Notes: generated from the sequence alone by a model not told the origin. A stretch of 64,000 nucleotides of DNA from Isochrysis galbana (GCA_018136815.1 CM030944.1:2953834-3017833); one strand, 5' to 3'. Shown: positions 11,382 to 22,957, counted from the stretch's first letter. Translations and numbers: made by a program.

Positions 11382-12851
11382 TCAGTTGACATCACTTTCG
11401 CCGAGCTTGTCACTCAGGCCGAGCATATGCCCCATGCGCTCCTCCTTGCATCGGAGGTAGGCGATGTTCTCGGGATTGGGTTCGATGTGCGACGGCACAC
11501 GCTCGACAATGCGCAACCCATACCCTGCAAGCCCCGAAAACTTCTTGGGATTGTTGGACATGAGGCGCATGTCCCGAATACCAAGGTCGGCAAGGATCTG
11601 CGCGCCAGTGCCATACTCGCGTGAGTCGACGGGTAGGCCAAGCTCCGTGTTGGCGTCCATCGTGTCGATACCCTGCTCCTGCAATGAATAAGCATGGATC
11701 TTGGCGCCCAGCCCGATTCCCCTCCCCTCTTGCCCCCGTAGGTACAGGAGCACGCCGCAGCCGTCCGCCTCGATCGCCTCGAGAGCCTTCTCGAGCTGCG
11801 GTCCGCAGTCACAGCGCAGCGATCCGAACACGTCTCCAGTGCAGCATTCCGAGTGCACGCGCACCAGCGGCGGCTTGTCCGTGGCGAGGAAGGGCTTCAA
11901 GCTACGTGGCTCAGCGCCGCTGCACTTGACGAGAGCGATGTGCTCCGTGCCGTCGATGCGCGAGCGATAGCAGTGGGCAACGAAATTGCCGTGTCTGGTC
12001 GGCATGCGGGCGGGCGGGCTGCTCCGCTCCGCAATAATCTCACCCTGACGCTTGTATGCCACCAGGTCAGCGGTCGACGCATAAGGCAGGTCCCACTCAG
12101 CAGCTGCATCGTGCAGCGCACCAAGGCCCGATGCGCTCATGGTGGCGTAAAGGCCCATTGGTGGGAGGCCGGCGAATCTGGCGAGTTCAACGACGGCCTC
12201 GCTCCCTCCCGCACGCCGCAGCACGCCACCCTCACGGCAGCGCGTGATCGGAATCGCGCCTGGGCACGAGAGTGTGTGCGCATCAGGGTCGCTCGCAGCG
12301 GCAGCAATGGCTGCAAGCGCGTCGGCAACATCGGCGGCGCTCTTGCGATCGGTGCCAGCGCCGCGCGCGGAGACCGATAGGACAGGACGTGAAAGATTGA
12401 AATTATCTAGAACAATCTGGTCGAGCGACGCCGCCACTGCGTCGTACAGCGCGGGCGCCATCGCAACCTGCAGGCTCCTCGCGTGCCGCATCATGAACTC
12501 GACATGCTCCGGCTTCACTGAGTGCAGGGCAAGCATGAGGCTGACCTCGGCGTCGGAATCGTCATCCTCAGCCATCAGCACAAAGCGTCCATGAGCGAAC
12601 GCCTCGATCACGTCGCGCAAAGCTCTCTCTCCAAAGATAAAGCCAGGTTGGCCGCCCCCTGCGGGAGGCGGCAGGTCTGGCAGCCCTGGGGATCGGCGTG
12701 GCGGGCCGATGGTGGCTGTAGCGAGCGGCGGAGGCGCACGGAGGTGCATCCCCAATCTCCCAGCACCGACCATCACCGCCTGCGTCGCCGCTAGCCAGAG
12801 CACGCCCAGGAGAGCCAGAGGAGGAGGGGGCCGCCCCCACCGCCGCGTCAT
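11382..12851 (-). CDS. ribBA: RibBA: GTP cyclohydrolase II with degenerate DHBP synthase domain
   Basis: A single exon encodes 489 aa. Residues about 1-70 form a hydrophobic leader followed by a basic, Pro-rich stretch, as in the bipartite plastid targeting of secondary-plastid algae. The DHBP synthase-like half follows (about 75-290). The GTP cyclohydrolase II half (about 295-489) has the zinc-site cysteines in SECCTGDVFGSLRCDCG, the RGQEGRGIG loop, and DSREYGTGAQIL. These support formation of the riboflavin precursor from GTP. In the first half the usual acidic DDEDRENE block reads AEDDDSDAE and the usual RAGHTEA reads RAGGSEA, so the catalytic His appears lost. I infer that only cyclohydrolase II is active. 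The sense strand upstream is purine-rich. Confidence 0.9.
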   Translation of the reverse strand: MTRRWGRPPPPLALLGVLWLAATQAVMVGAGRLGMHLRAPPPLATATIGPPRRSPGLPDLPPPAGGGQPGFIFGERALRDVIEAFAHGRFVLMAEDDDSDAEVSLMLALHSVKPEHVEFMMRHARSLQVAMAPALYDAVAASLDQIVLDNFNLSRPVLSVSARGAGTDRKSAADVADALAAIAAAASDPDAHTLSCPGAIPITRCREGGVLRRAGGSEAVVELARFAGLPPMGLYATMSASGLGALHDAAAEWDLPYASTADLVAYKRQGEIIAERSSPPARMPTRHGNFVAHCYRSRIDGTEHIALVKCSGAEPRSLKPFLATDKPPLVRVHSECCTGDVFGSLRCDCGPQLEKALEAIEADGCGVLLYLRGQEGRGIGLGAKIHAYSLQEQGIDTMDANTELGLPVDSREYGTGAQILADLGIRDMRLMSNNPKKFSGLAGYGLRIVERVPSHIEPNPENIAYLRCKEERMGHMLGLSDKLGESDVN

Positions 12852-14187
12852 CGAGAAGGGGGGGGGGGAGGAGGGAGAGAAACAGCCGCGCCACGCACCG
12901 CGGGGGAGCCGAGGGTCGTTCCTTTAGTATTTCCGGCCGTTTTCAAGAGATTCTGAGGGGTTCCCCGTGACTGGGCGCGTGTCCCCCTTCCCCCCCCCTT
13001 CTCCACAAGTGCACGCCCCCCCCCCCCCCCCTGCCTGTGCTTCCCCTCTCTCCTCCTCCCCTGTGTGTCCTGAGAAGAGAGAGCCCCCCCCCCCCCCCCC
13101 CTCTCCCCTCTCCCCTCCCTCCGCTCTCTTCTCAGAGGGCCTAGTCTGCGGGAGGAGTAATATCTGTCTCTCTCTCTCTCTCTCCGTCTCATCCTAGGTC
13201 TCCTTGTCTCTCTCTCTCTCTTTCTCTCCCTCCTCTCTCTCTTCTCAGAGAGGGCCTCTCTGCGGGAGGAGTATCTGTCTCTCTCTCTCTCCGTCTCATC
13301 CTATCTCTCCCTGTCTATCTCTTTCTGTCTCGTCTCACTGTCTCTCTTTCTCTCGTTCTCTGTGGGTCTCTCTCTGTCTCCCTGTCTCCCTACCTCCCCC
13401 CTCTCTCTCTCCCTCTCTCTCCCTCCTTCTCCCTCCCTCCCTCTCCCTCTCTCTCCCTCCCTCTCTCTCCCTCTCCCTCTCTCTCTTTCCTCTCCCCCCC
13501 CCCACCCGTCTCACTCCCTCCACTCCTCTCTTCAGTCTAAAATCTTTTCTATTCCAGTGGTCGTGCCACGAAAGTCTTCCTCTCGGACCCAAAGTCGGGT
13601 CTTCTGTTGCCTTGGTCGGGACGCGATCCACCCTTCGAGTACTGAAGAAACCGAGACGGAGAGTGAAGAGAGCGGGGCTGAGATGGCCGACGGACCACCG
13701 AGCGGTCCCCGGCATTCCTCCTCCCCCTGCGGTATCAGCCCCCGGCTCACCCATTGGAAGTGGTCCTCGAGGCGCCAGCCACCAAGGCCGGGCACGAACT
13801 AACCGGGGCGCTTGTTGCCCACGGAGCGCGCACTCGCGAAGCAGGGATGGTAGAGAAACCCCTTGGCCCCCGCCCTCGCGTTGGGCGTCACCGGGCACAC
13901 GATGAGGGGGAAGACGTCGGGGAAGCGGAAGGGGAAGCAGGCAGCAGCTGGCAAGCAGCTGGCGCATCTAGCGATCGCGGAGAGTCCTGGGGCCTGGGGG
14001 GAAGAAGGGGAGGGTGTCAAATTTCAGGCTCACTTGGGGGAAGCGGTCTCGCATACGACCTGAGATTCTCGGTAGCATTTTCTCTCGTTTTTTTGGACGC
14101 CAATTTTCTCTCGGGGGTCATATGCGCAGGGTCTTAGAAAGCAGGTACCTTTATTCGTCACTAATAGTGGTAGCCTAGAGCCTAGAG
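12852..14187. repeat. Pyrimidine-rich tract with a tandem duplication
   Basis: CT/C-rich low-complexity sequence dominates about 12970-13510. A block starting 'CTCTTCTCAGAG' and ending 'CCGTCTCATCCTA' occurs at about 13122-13196 and again at about 13238-13302. The stretch 13540-14130 is more complex but shows no recognisable gene. Confidence 0.6.
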
Positions 14188-14375
14188 CCTAGATGGGAAA
14201 TACGGTGCAGGGCCTGCAAATACAGCCAAATACATATGTACTTGGCCTCCGGCCAAATACAAATACATTTCAAATACATTCGAGGCCTACAACCCAGGAC
14301 ACGCTTCAAATACAGCCAAATACATATGTATTTGGCCTCTGGCCAAATACGGTAAATACGTATTTCCCATCTAGG
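14188..14375 (+). mobile_element. MITE, 188 bp (copy 1)
   Basis: The ends are perfect inverted repeats CCTAGATGGGAAATACG. Inside are palindromic 'CCAAATACATATG' blocks repeated twice. It is the reverse complement of the copy at 46199-46390. No matching target duplication flanks it; on the left it abuts a tandem 'GCCTAGA' repeat. It lies about 100 bp before the GPCR gene. Confidence 0.85.
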
Positions 14376-14486
14376 ATTTGTCATGAGATCTCAACCCTCC
14401 TTCAAGTCATACCTCACTCAAACATAAACATCTCGCCTACACGACCTAACCAACTTAAAATAACCTCCTAGGTGGACGAGAGGGAG

Positions 14487-17472
14487 ATGGCTGCGTTGGC
14501 GCCACTCACTCCGCTCAATGGGTCCAACTGCAACCTGGTGGATGAGATCGACGGCGAGGCGAACTGGCCAGGCGCGCAGGGGAAGCGGCCCACCGCGCGT
14601 GCGCCAATCTCTCCCTCCCCCTCCCTCCCTCCATCCCTCCCCACACCCCCTCTCTCTCTGGTGCATACAGCCTCCGTGCATGCCGCCTTCTCTCCATGTT
14701 TCTATTTTCTGTGCAGCGCTGGCGGGTGTTAGCTGCAGCCCGCTCTCGCTCTCCCTTCCTTAGCCCTCCCCTCCCCCCCCTTCCCCTCGCTCGCTCTGAA
14801 CGCCCCCTCCCCGCTCTAGCCCTCAATGCTCCTGAGCATTCTCCACCTCACTTGCTCAGTCCTTCCTTCCCCTCGTTTGCCCTTCTATCCCGCACTGTGT
14901 TTGCCCTCTGGATCGGGCTCCAGCCGCTACACGCTGCGACAGCTAACAAGGCTCTACATCTCAATTCATAGACAATGCGCTCGAGATCATCTACGGCCTC
15001 ACCATCGCATCTGCTATCCTCTCGCTGCTTGGCTCGCTCTTCATCCTAATCACCTACCATTCGATTTACGGCTCTAGGCTCTCTACATGGCTGTACGTCT
15101 CACTGAGCCATTGGCCGTGCCCCTACACCCCTCCGGTGCATGTACATCAGCGGCTCTTCCAGCTCGCACCGATCCGCTCTGCGAACCCCGGTCTGTAGGT
15201 CGTGCGTGCCATGGCTCTCATGTTTGCATTGCCATCGCGCCGATGGCGCCGCAGTGCTCCCGCCCAACTCGACATCCATCCTGTACTACATCGCCGTTTG
15301 TGACATTGTTGTCGATCTCTGCTATATCATCGATGCAGCTGCCGTAGACCATAGGACCCCGGAACAGCACGAGCGGTGTCCGCGAGGAAAGCTCGGGGCC
15401 ACTTCAAGAGACGGTACATTTTGAAGTGTCCGCGCTGTGGGGCAGGCAAAACCTTTCCGTGCACTTACCTTCCGTATCCAAACGAGGCGGCCATCCTCTC
15501 GAGTGGGAGGTTCACGTTGCATCCTCTTCCTTGTACTAGAGACCTACCTGCCACAACTCATCGTCAATCTGAATAGCGCGATGCCTACGGGAAGATTATG
15601 AGCGAGCGCCTTCCACAATCATATTTAGCACCTCATAACCCCTCCCCTCCCCGCCGTGGCCATTGTTGTAGGTGTCCTTTGTCCGTTGCTAGGAGGAATA
15701 GGGCAATTTTTCGGTCTGGGCGTTATTCTGTGGACAGGAGCCCTCGCCGTCGGCATGTGCGTAATGCTTGCGCTGTGCACGACGCCTGCGCACCCTCTTA
15801 GTTTGCGCAACGCCCGACTGATTTTGGAAAGCATAGGGCGCTCCCAACCACTGCGTGCTGTTGGCACACATGTTTTCCCTCATCCAAAATGTCTACCCAT
15901 CGCTCCACAATACCACAAAATTCTGCATGGCCTAAGTGGCTGTCCTCTTTATCCTAATTGTCGACGTGTCGCAGCGAGCGCAGAAAAAGCGCCTGCTCCA
16001 TCTCATGTCTGATCAGCCAGCACCTATCATGCGCCGCAGACAAGCTGCGATGAAGCGGCGCACCACCTTTGCCTCGACAACGACTGCCGGTCCAACAGCG
16101 CAAATCAACCTCATGCGAAGCTGTCACTGGTTTATATGGGGATGTGCCGGGGCTTCAGTCTTGACGGTGATTGCCAACAATGGATTAGGTGCGGACTCCC
16201 TCCATCATACAACCGTCCCGCCAACGGATGAAGAATGTTCTTCTCCCGCTCTCCTATGCTCGTTTGCCCAAATCATGCGTCCGCTGCCCCCTTTCATCGC
16301 TCTTGCTCGCAAAGACTGCCCCCTTTCATCGCTCTTGCTCGCAAAGACCTCCTTTTGGCATGCTTTCATGGCCGTTACCGGGGACCTTTTGTTTGATACC
16401 CTCAGGCTCCGCCGGCAGCGTCTGTTGGATCACTGACAAGGCCGCGTGGGCGAGACTCATTCTCTTCTACTTTCCTCTCATCGCCGTGCTTATCTTCACT
16501 GCGTACACTTACGGCAAACTGCGCTCAACCCTTGCCATGTTCATGGCTCATGGGGCGCCGCCAAGGGTGCCGCCACGCGCTGCGCCACCAACCGTCGAGG
16601 GGAGCATCGATGAGACTGCTCGAGGTGAAGCCGCTGCCGGCCACACCAATATAGGCTCCGGCGCTGAAAGGAGGGATTCGACGACGGGCGGCAGCTCGAG
16701 CGATGTGCTATCCGCGCTCACGCGCCGCTTCGGTGCCTATATTATCGTTTTCGTGATCGTTTGGACATTCCCGATATTGAACCGTATTCGCAACCTGTTG
16801 GATCCTGAGCACCCCTCCTTGGTTCTCTTCATCGGCGCTGCGCTTTTTACGCCGATGCAAGGTTTGGGTAAGTTAAGCGCTTTTCTTTACGGCCACCAAT
16901 CCCGAACAGCTCGCCTAGGACGCACTGCCCAGCGGTGTCACCCCCATCCCAAGGCCCGAGGGAAACCACGCTCAATGCTTGCTTGCGCAATGGTACGGCT
17001 GGAAGGCTTGTGCCCAACCATGTCGTGCATGTTCCCGCCCGGCTTGCTCTCCTGGCGCGCCTCGCCTTCGAGACTCACCAAGTGTATGCCCACATGCGCT
17101 ACGGCAGGGAACGCGTTCATTTACGGATGGACGCCAAGCGTGCGTGATCACTATCGCCAGGTCTTCGGCAGGCGTCCGACCGCTGCCTTGGCACGTGCGT
17201 GTACTACAGGCCCGTGGAACTTCTTCTCTAGCCGTTCCGTTTCCCAAAGCGAGATCCAACCATCGAACAGAGGGCTTCCGCGCGACGTTACAGACAGGAT
17301 AGGTGGAGACATCCAGATATCTTGTACGTCAGGAGGGTCCGTGTACGACGTTGAGGGTGGAGTGGGCGCAGGCGCAGGCGCCCGTAGTCATACGCAGAAA
17401 GCTTTCACCTCCAATCGAGGCAAGAACACGAGGAACGCCACAGAATACTACGTGACCGACGAGCCGCTCTAG
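14487..17472 (+). CDS. cAMP-receptor-like / GCR1-type G-protein-coupled receptor
   Basis: A multi-exon seven-helix receptor. Helix 1 (IASAILSLLGSLFILITY) is at 14973-15092, helix 2 (YYIAVCDIVVDLCYII) at about 15281-15335, helix 3 (QFFGLGVILWTGALAV) at about 15672-15770, helix 4 (HWFIWGCAGASVLTVIANN) at about 16120-16188, helix 5 (CWI, then LILFYFPLIAVLIFTAYTYG) after 16406, and helices 6-7 (FVIVWTFPILNRI ... FTPMQGLGNAFIYGW) up to and across 16867/17108. Resolved introns are 15093-15198, 16189-16405 and 16868-17107, all GT-AG and phase-consistent. The exons joining helices 2-3 and 3-4, and the N-terminus (possible start at 14487, with an NGS glycosylation site), remain unresolved. CWI, LNRI and the QG..NAF.YGW end are hallmarks of slime-mould cAMP receptors and GCR1. 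The ligand is unknown. Confidence 0.78.
16287..16350 (+). repeat. 31-bp tandem duplication inside an intron
   Basis: A 31-bp block beginning 'CCCCCTTTCATCGCTC' occurs twice in direct tandem within the intron before helix 5 of the GPCR. Being intronic it does not change the protein. Confidence 0.85.
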
Positions 17473-17872
17473 CTTCATTCACCGGGTTGGCACTCAAGCA
17501 TGAATGATGGTGCTGTTGGTAGCGGCGCAAAGATGTTGTGGTAGAGGCTTGGGCTACACGTCGCGTTGTGCCGGGCTCTAGGAGACCAACCGCTTGTTGA
17601 TTATAGTTTGCCCATCCACTCTCTTGCACCCCTCATCGTGCTTGGGCTCGGTTCTTCTTTCCTGCTCAACTTTTGCCTTCGGAGGCGCTTGCCCCACGCT
17701 TTCGCAGGTTAGTGCGCCTTTGTCGATGTGCTAAATCCGCTGCGCGTATTGCCCGCGTGGTATGTGTAGTGGCTGTGAAAGGCGATCATGTGTGTGATGT
17801 GCAATTTGCAACCAGGCCCACGCTGCCGCCGGCCTAGTGGTATACTTCGGGTCTGTGGTGAGTGAGGCACCT
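17473..17872. other. Intergenic region, nothing recognised
   Basis: No supported coding or structural feature is seen between the GPCR stop codon and the retroelement 5' fragment. Confidence 0.5.
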
Positions 17873-17990
17873 CCATGCCATGAGGCATGGCAAGAGGGCG
17901 GGCAGTTCCGTCCGGCAGGGAAGGATTGGATGAGGGGGTGGGCGGCTCGTCCCCCCCCCCCCATGGATGAACTAAGTGTAAACTTAGTTC
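17873..17990 (-). mobile_element. Retroelement 5' fragment with hairpin (copy 2)
   Basis: On the minus strand a 9-bp stem with a TTAC loop (17969-17990) is followed by ATGG and a GC-rich sequence like that at 36085-36614. Only the first hundred or so bases are present. Confidence 0.6.
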
Positions 17991-19960
17991 GAAACTGAAC
18001 TAATAGCTAATAGAATAGTAGTGTTATGATAATGACATACTACTAAATTCTAAATTAATTAATGTTATATCCTAGCCACCCCCACTAGCTAATTGGACAC
18101 AACTTTTCAGTCCCGGAATCCCGCCATGCCTGACGAGCCAGGTGTCCGAGTGATACCGGGGGGAGGGACCACTGCGCCTTGCCCCCTCCCCTCGATATTT
18201 GTCACCCCTCCAATGCACAATGCACGCACGCGACCCTGCGCACCCCAGCGCGCCCTCTCCCTCGAGGCCACGCTGGGGGGAAAACCCTTTCGGGTAAAAC
18301 AACGCAGGGGGTGGGGGGCACTCGTGAAACTAGGGGCCCAAGGCGCTAATCTCACTCGCCGGAGCGAGTGGCCGCGGCGAGCCGCGGCCCTTCCTTTCTG
18401 GCACTAGCGCCCCCCGTCTTCTTTTACCTAAACAGGGCAAGAAGACACGTTCGCGCCGGAGGGGAGAGCTGCCGCTCCCCCCCACCCTCCCTCTCCGCCC
18501 TCTTCCTCCTCTCTTCCCTGTGTCGCATTCGCGATGTCTCAAAAGCTAGAAGAAATAACAGTAAAGAAAATACAGTAAAAAGTAAAAAGAAAAAGAACGG
18601 AGGTAGAGAGAAGAGGAAGAGTGAAAGAAAGAAAGAAGAGAAAACCCCAGAGTATATATATACGGGATTGTGTGCGCTTTTCTGAACTTCTCAGGTATTA
18701 ATGCGCGCGTTTGAAATAAAACTGGGTCGCGCGCGCGGCGAGATTCATAAGAATTTTTTTTGCTAGTAGTAGCTTGAATCTTTGAACTTTTTTCAACCAT
18801 TTCAAGAACTAGCACAGGTCGGCCATGCATGGGAATCACAAGGATGGGACTTTTATCTACTCTCGAGTAAAGTAGAGCTGTTGCCCCTTGGAGCAAGATT
18901 TGGATGTCTGAGGGTTAGATTGTTTTCCTCCCAATGAGTAGACTCGGGTTGGGGTTTTGTTTTTCGTTTTGATTATGAAAAACGTGTAGCGGCCTTCAAA
19001 TAGTGGTTGCCCCCCAGGCTTTTGATTGCGGCTAATGCATCGACGGGTAGAGACCAATCGCGCACGCACTTATAGAAGTAAGCCGCATCGCACCAACGGT
19101 TGAAACCAAACAAGGAAGGGAAGAGCCTGCGTCTGTCAGGCAGCTCAAAATATTCTTCAACAAAAGGTTTCTGAAGTTGAAGCATTCACGAAGGGGCCAA
19201 GCTAAGCCGTTTGAGGCAGCAATCGCTCGCCGCACGGCCCCCGGCATGATTCAGCCTGTTGGGGTAAGGATCGTAAGCGAGGCACAACTTTGCACTTTGC
19301 TTACCGCTCCTCGTAGTACTGCCTCCTCTCATTTGCCGCCTCCACGCGCGTGGCAAGCGTTGGCGCTGGCGGCCCCGCCTGAGCTCCTCCCTCGCCCCGC
19401 CCCTCCTCCTCTCCTCCTGCCTCCTGCGTCCTGCGCCATATGCGGAGGGATAAACGCAGGACCAGGGGAAGAAGAAGAAGATGCAACATTCTTCGAAAAG
19501 AGAAAATCGATGGGATTTTTTTTCGTGTTTATGAAGCACTTTTCTTCTTCACTTTGGGGGTCCTGTGTGCCCTCGCCCTCGCTCACATTCCCCCCTTCAA
19601 ATTTTTTATCCTCTTTCTTCCTTCTTCCGGTGGAATACTTCTTGAAAATGCCTCAGGTGCTCTCCCGCTCTAGAAATCTCCTCTCGTCTCTCGGGGCTTC
19701 TTCCGCCCCTAGAGAGTGGAGCTTGCCGGACAACGAAAACAGAGGGGGCTGTGACACTTCTACGGCGTTATAACCCCCAACCCGGGTCTACTCATAGAAA
19801 GAGGGGATAGGGGCCTAGGGGCACATCCATGTAAGCAGATGCCTCCAAAGTTCTTTTAAAGTAGATGGTAGGTCTCTGCCACTCGGAATTGGGGCCCCAT
19901 GAAGGCGCGAGAGCGATAGAGCGAGCTAGCGAGTGTGAGCCTTCCTTCCTTCCATCGAGG
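17991..19960. other. Intergenic region with a weak minus-strand coding signal
   Basis: Most of this shows nothing. At about 18973-19330 on the minus strand, short frames read like protein (for example FGFNRWCDAAYFYKCVRDW) but are broken by frame changes. I could not match them to a family; they may be a decayed mobile-element ORF. Confidence 0.35.
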
Positions 19961-20347
19961 ATGGCGTTCGCCGCCTTAGCCGTTGCCTTCATGCTGGCAA
20001 TCATAGCTGCGCCCGACGCCGAGAGCGCGGAAGCATGGATACGCCAGCAGGCACACGACCACCGCGTTTTAGAAAGAGCCATGCGTCGATATGAGATGCG
20101 TGCCGACGGATCTGTTGAGGGCGTGCTTGATGGGCCGACAGGACTGGACGCAGACTTGATGGTGCCTGACTTTGATGATACCGAGTCCGCTGCGACTTGG
20201 CTGCACGAGCAGCAACGTAGGCATAGAAAAGGTGTTAGTACCGTCAGTGAAAGCGTTGACGATCTGGCAGCAGAGAAGTTGCAACGTGAGGAAGAGGACC
20301 TCCTGCGTGCTACTCACAACGACTTCGATGCAGCGCAGCTCTGGTAG
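19961..20347 (+). CDS. Small putative secreted protein
   Basis: A 128-residue frame. I chose the Met at 19961 because it begins a convincing signal peptide (MAFAALAVAFMLAIIAAP) followed by a plausible cleavage region at DAESAEA. The rest is charged and helical, rich in Glu, Asp and Arg, without cysteines, and ends FDAAQLW. I recognise no domain. It stands alone with no close neighbour. It could be an exported small protein or the first exon of a longer gene. Confidence 0.5.
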   Translation: MAFAALAVAFMLAIIAAPDAESAEAWIRQQAHDHRVLERAMRRYEMRADGSVEGVLDGPTGLDADLMVPDFDDTESAATWLHEQQRRHRKGVSTVSESVDDLAAEKLQREEEDLLRATHNDFDAAQLW

Positions 20348-20520
20348 TCATGTTTCTGAATGGCCTACAGCAGCCATAGCAGCTATTTGGCCGAGCGTGA
20401 TTGGTGACTGCATGTGAGTGAGTGAGTTCCCATTGCAAGCAGCAAGTGCAACGGTACCATTTGTTGTTTTTAGGAGAGGGGCGTAGTCGTTGTTGTTGTT
20501 GTTGCAGCTCTGTAGAAACA

Positions 20521-20640
20521 AAAAGACTTCTTATTATTATCGCCTCGCGCGTGGCCCTGGATCCGTCACTATGTAGCCACGCCCGTCCCCTCTGCTTCCT
20601 CCCTCATCCTCATCCTACCTTGCGGCCACTCTCCTCGTGC
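20521..20640 (-). repeat. Retroelement 3'-tail repeat (reverse copy)
   Basis: The 'GTAGCCACGCCC' block and the region ending 'CTCCTCGTGC' mirror the 3' end of the element at 55736-57180, in reverse orientation and diverged. No ORF is attached. Confidence 0.55.
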
Positions 20641-20654
20641 GCTCATATTCAACT

Positions 20655-20780
20655 AAGGCGTGAAGCGTTCAATCATCACCACCCAACACGTGGGAAAACG
20701 TTCAATCATCACCACCCAACACCTGGGAAATGCGTTTTTATCGTTACCACCCAACACGTGGAAAAGCGTTCACTCGTCAC
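20655..20780 (+). repeat. Minisatellite, about 33-bp unit, copy 2 of 3
   Basis: Three or four imperfect units built around 'CGTTCAATCATCACCACCCA' and 'ACACGTGG' lie in tandem. The reverse-oriented relatives are at 375-495 and 45860-46040. Confidence 0.8.
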
Positions 20781-21044
20781 CTCGGGGTCAAGAGTCAAGA
20801 GTTAGGTCGTTTGCTTCCATTTATTTGGCACCACCTCCCTCCCCCCTGTCCATTCGGCTTGGGAGGGGTACACGCATCGCACCCATAGTAGGGTCGCTCC
20901 CTCCGGGCGTCCCCCCCCCCCAAAGTCAACGCACTGGCACTGGGGTACCAAAGAGAACAAAATTGGTTATGATTATGATTATGAAAGGTAGAGGCAAAAA
21001 GATATCCCGCCCTAAACGACCCTCTGGACGCGCAACTGTCACGA

Positions 21045-22106
21045 GACTAAAAAAAAATTCTTGAAAATGCCTACTCCTATTCCTATTGCCCCCTACTGCC
21101 CTTACCGCGCGGGTTCTCTCAGACAGCGCCCTTGCCCCACCCTCACTCTAGCTCCTTTCCGCTCCCCCCCTCGTTCCTTTTCCTTTTTTTCGGTTTCGGG
21201 GGGTCGACCCATGTGCACTACCTTGGGTCTGGCTTCGGGGGAGGGGGGAGGCAGGCCTTTTGGTTATGTATGGTTTGACGTATTGTGTTGCCTTTCCTTG
21301 TGGCTTGTGGGGGCCCAGCCGCGAGGCTTTCCCCATGGGTGTGTCGTGCGGGATATTTATCTCCCTGGTCCCCGGGCGCTAGCCTTGGTCGCTCTCGCTG
21401 TCCTGTTTTTCACTTGCCAGTACGTGTTCGATTCTCATTCATTGTGTCAGTGTTCTGAGTGAGGGGCTCGGTTCGAGGGTGTCGTCGTCCATTGCATCGA
21501 AGAGAGGTTGGAAGTGGTTTGCATCTATTCTTTTCTTGGGTTGACGGCCCATGTCTGCTTGGGCTCTTCTGGAGGCGTCGGTGGAGTTCCCGTAATGTGC
21601 TCTCTTTGTTTTAGGGGGGTTTCCTAAGGGAAACGCGTTGCGGATGTATACTTGCGGCTACTTTCGGGATGAAAAATTGTGAGAAGTGTCACGAGAAGTT
21701 TGGGTAGTCCGCTACAAGATTCTTGCAAGTTTGGCCGAGAAGTTTGGGCGAGTTTTGCTAGAAGTATTGACCTGGCCCTATCGGTTAATATATATCTCCA
21801 TGCTAATAGGTATAAGATTTCTCTGGAGTGGGTTCCTGGGGAGCTGGGTAGTATGAATAGTCTATCTACGGTCTGATCTATGAGGGTTGTGACGGGTCTT
21901 GTTTGTAGGGCGGTAGTCTGTGAGCTCGTGGATGGTGGATGGTGTCGAAAATATCGTCTAGAGCCGGACAAGCCCGACAAGTGACAAGTCCCGAGGTGGG
22001 TGGAGGATTCATCGTACAGGTTGCAGAAGCGGCAGGTAGGGTCGCGTCCCGGGAAACGGTTGTGAGTCGCTATACGGCGGTGTGCGATGTGTTGGTAGTG
22101 TAGCAA
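21045..22106 (-). mobile_element. LINE-like retroelement, 3' part
   Basis: On the minus strand an open frame (22106-21624) contains a CX2CX8HX3C motif (CRFCNLYDESSTHLGTC), the kind of zinc knuckle found near the C-terminus of non-LTR retrotransposon ORF2 proteins. After a frame change near 21610 the frame continues to a stop at 21439-21441, with a MGRQPKKRID block shared with 5441-5725. A 3' UTR of the shared family follows and ends in T9 at about 21050. The 5' part with the reverse transcriptase is missing. Confidence 0.65.
21624..22106 (-). pseudogene. LINE ORF2 C-terminal fragment with CCHC knuckle
   Basis: A 160-residue frame with CX2CX8HX3C at residues about 28-44 and a helix-rich rest. 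It is open at its 5' end only by truncation and is frameshifted near its 3' end relative to the conserved MGRQPKKRID block. It belongs to the LINE-like family that has six 3' ends in this window. Confidence 0.6.
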
Positions 22107-22164
22107 CTGTCACGACACTAAGAGCAACAAATCAGCGATAAGGAACTCGCGACAAACTTGGAAT

Positions 22165-22406
22165 AAAAAGGTCACTCAGCGGCACAGGAGGAAGAGGAAG
22201 GTGAGAACATACCACTGGGGGCAGGTGCAGGTGCACCCCGCTCAACCCAACCCCCCACACACAACCTGAGCCCCTAACCCCTAAGTAGGGCACGAGGGGA
22301 GTTGCCGCAAGGTGGGTAGTGAGAGAGAGGAAGGGGAAAGGGCGTGGCTACGGAAGCGATAACCAGTGCCACGCGTGAGGCGAGAACATTAAGATTTTTT
22401 TTTTCA
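22165..22406 (+). repeat. Retroelement 3'-tail repeat with oligo-T end
   Basis: This is close to the last 220 bp of the element at 55736-57180: 'CACTCAGCGGCACAGGAGG', 'GCACGAGGGGAGTTGCCGCA', 'GGGCGTGGCTAC', 'GCCACGCGTGAGGCGAGAA', then T10. It is a 5'-truncated insertion without an ORF. Confidence 0.75.
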
Positions 22407-22957
22407 TTTTTCAATCATAAGATCAATTACTGCTACTCAGGCGATGATGGCATTGTAGTGCAAGGAGACAAGGAGACAAACGTGCAAAGTAGGCGAGGCA
22501 GGCCAGGAGCAGGAAACGGAAACGCGACGGGAAAGGTACTTATACGAAAGAGCGAGAGTCAGCCGGTCGGTCAGTCATTTTAAAATAAAAGTAGAGGGTC
22601 GATCGCGGATGCGACAGCGTCTCGGCTCGCACCTCCCGTATGCGGCGGAGGGACCAAGAACCAGCACGGGACCACGGCCCATTACTACCGCACCGCTCGG
22701 CGGCGCTTTATGTCGACAAGCATTAGAAGTCGAAGCGCTGCTCAGTGGTCAATGGGATGCTCAGGCGAGCGCCCTGAGGCCTGAGGTTCAATCCTTATCC
22801 TTACGTTCCACAAGCCACTGGCGACTAGCGACAAGTGGCCAAACCCGCCGAGAGCCAAGCAAGAGCCAAGAATTCGTTCGCTCCAACCCCCCCGCATCCG
22901 CCCCTTGCCCCCCCTGGTATCTCCCCTCTCGTCGGACGCGCGCGCGTCGCGGCGCCG

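Noticed and set aside
22735..22805. tRNA-like A and B boxes (GCTCAGTGGTCAATG ... GGTTCAATCC)
   Set aside because: The boxes are spaced like Pol III promoters, but the T stem does not pair, position 33 is not T and no acceptor stem forms. At most a tRNA-derived remnant.
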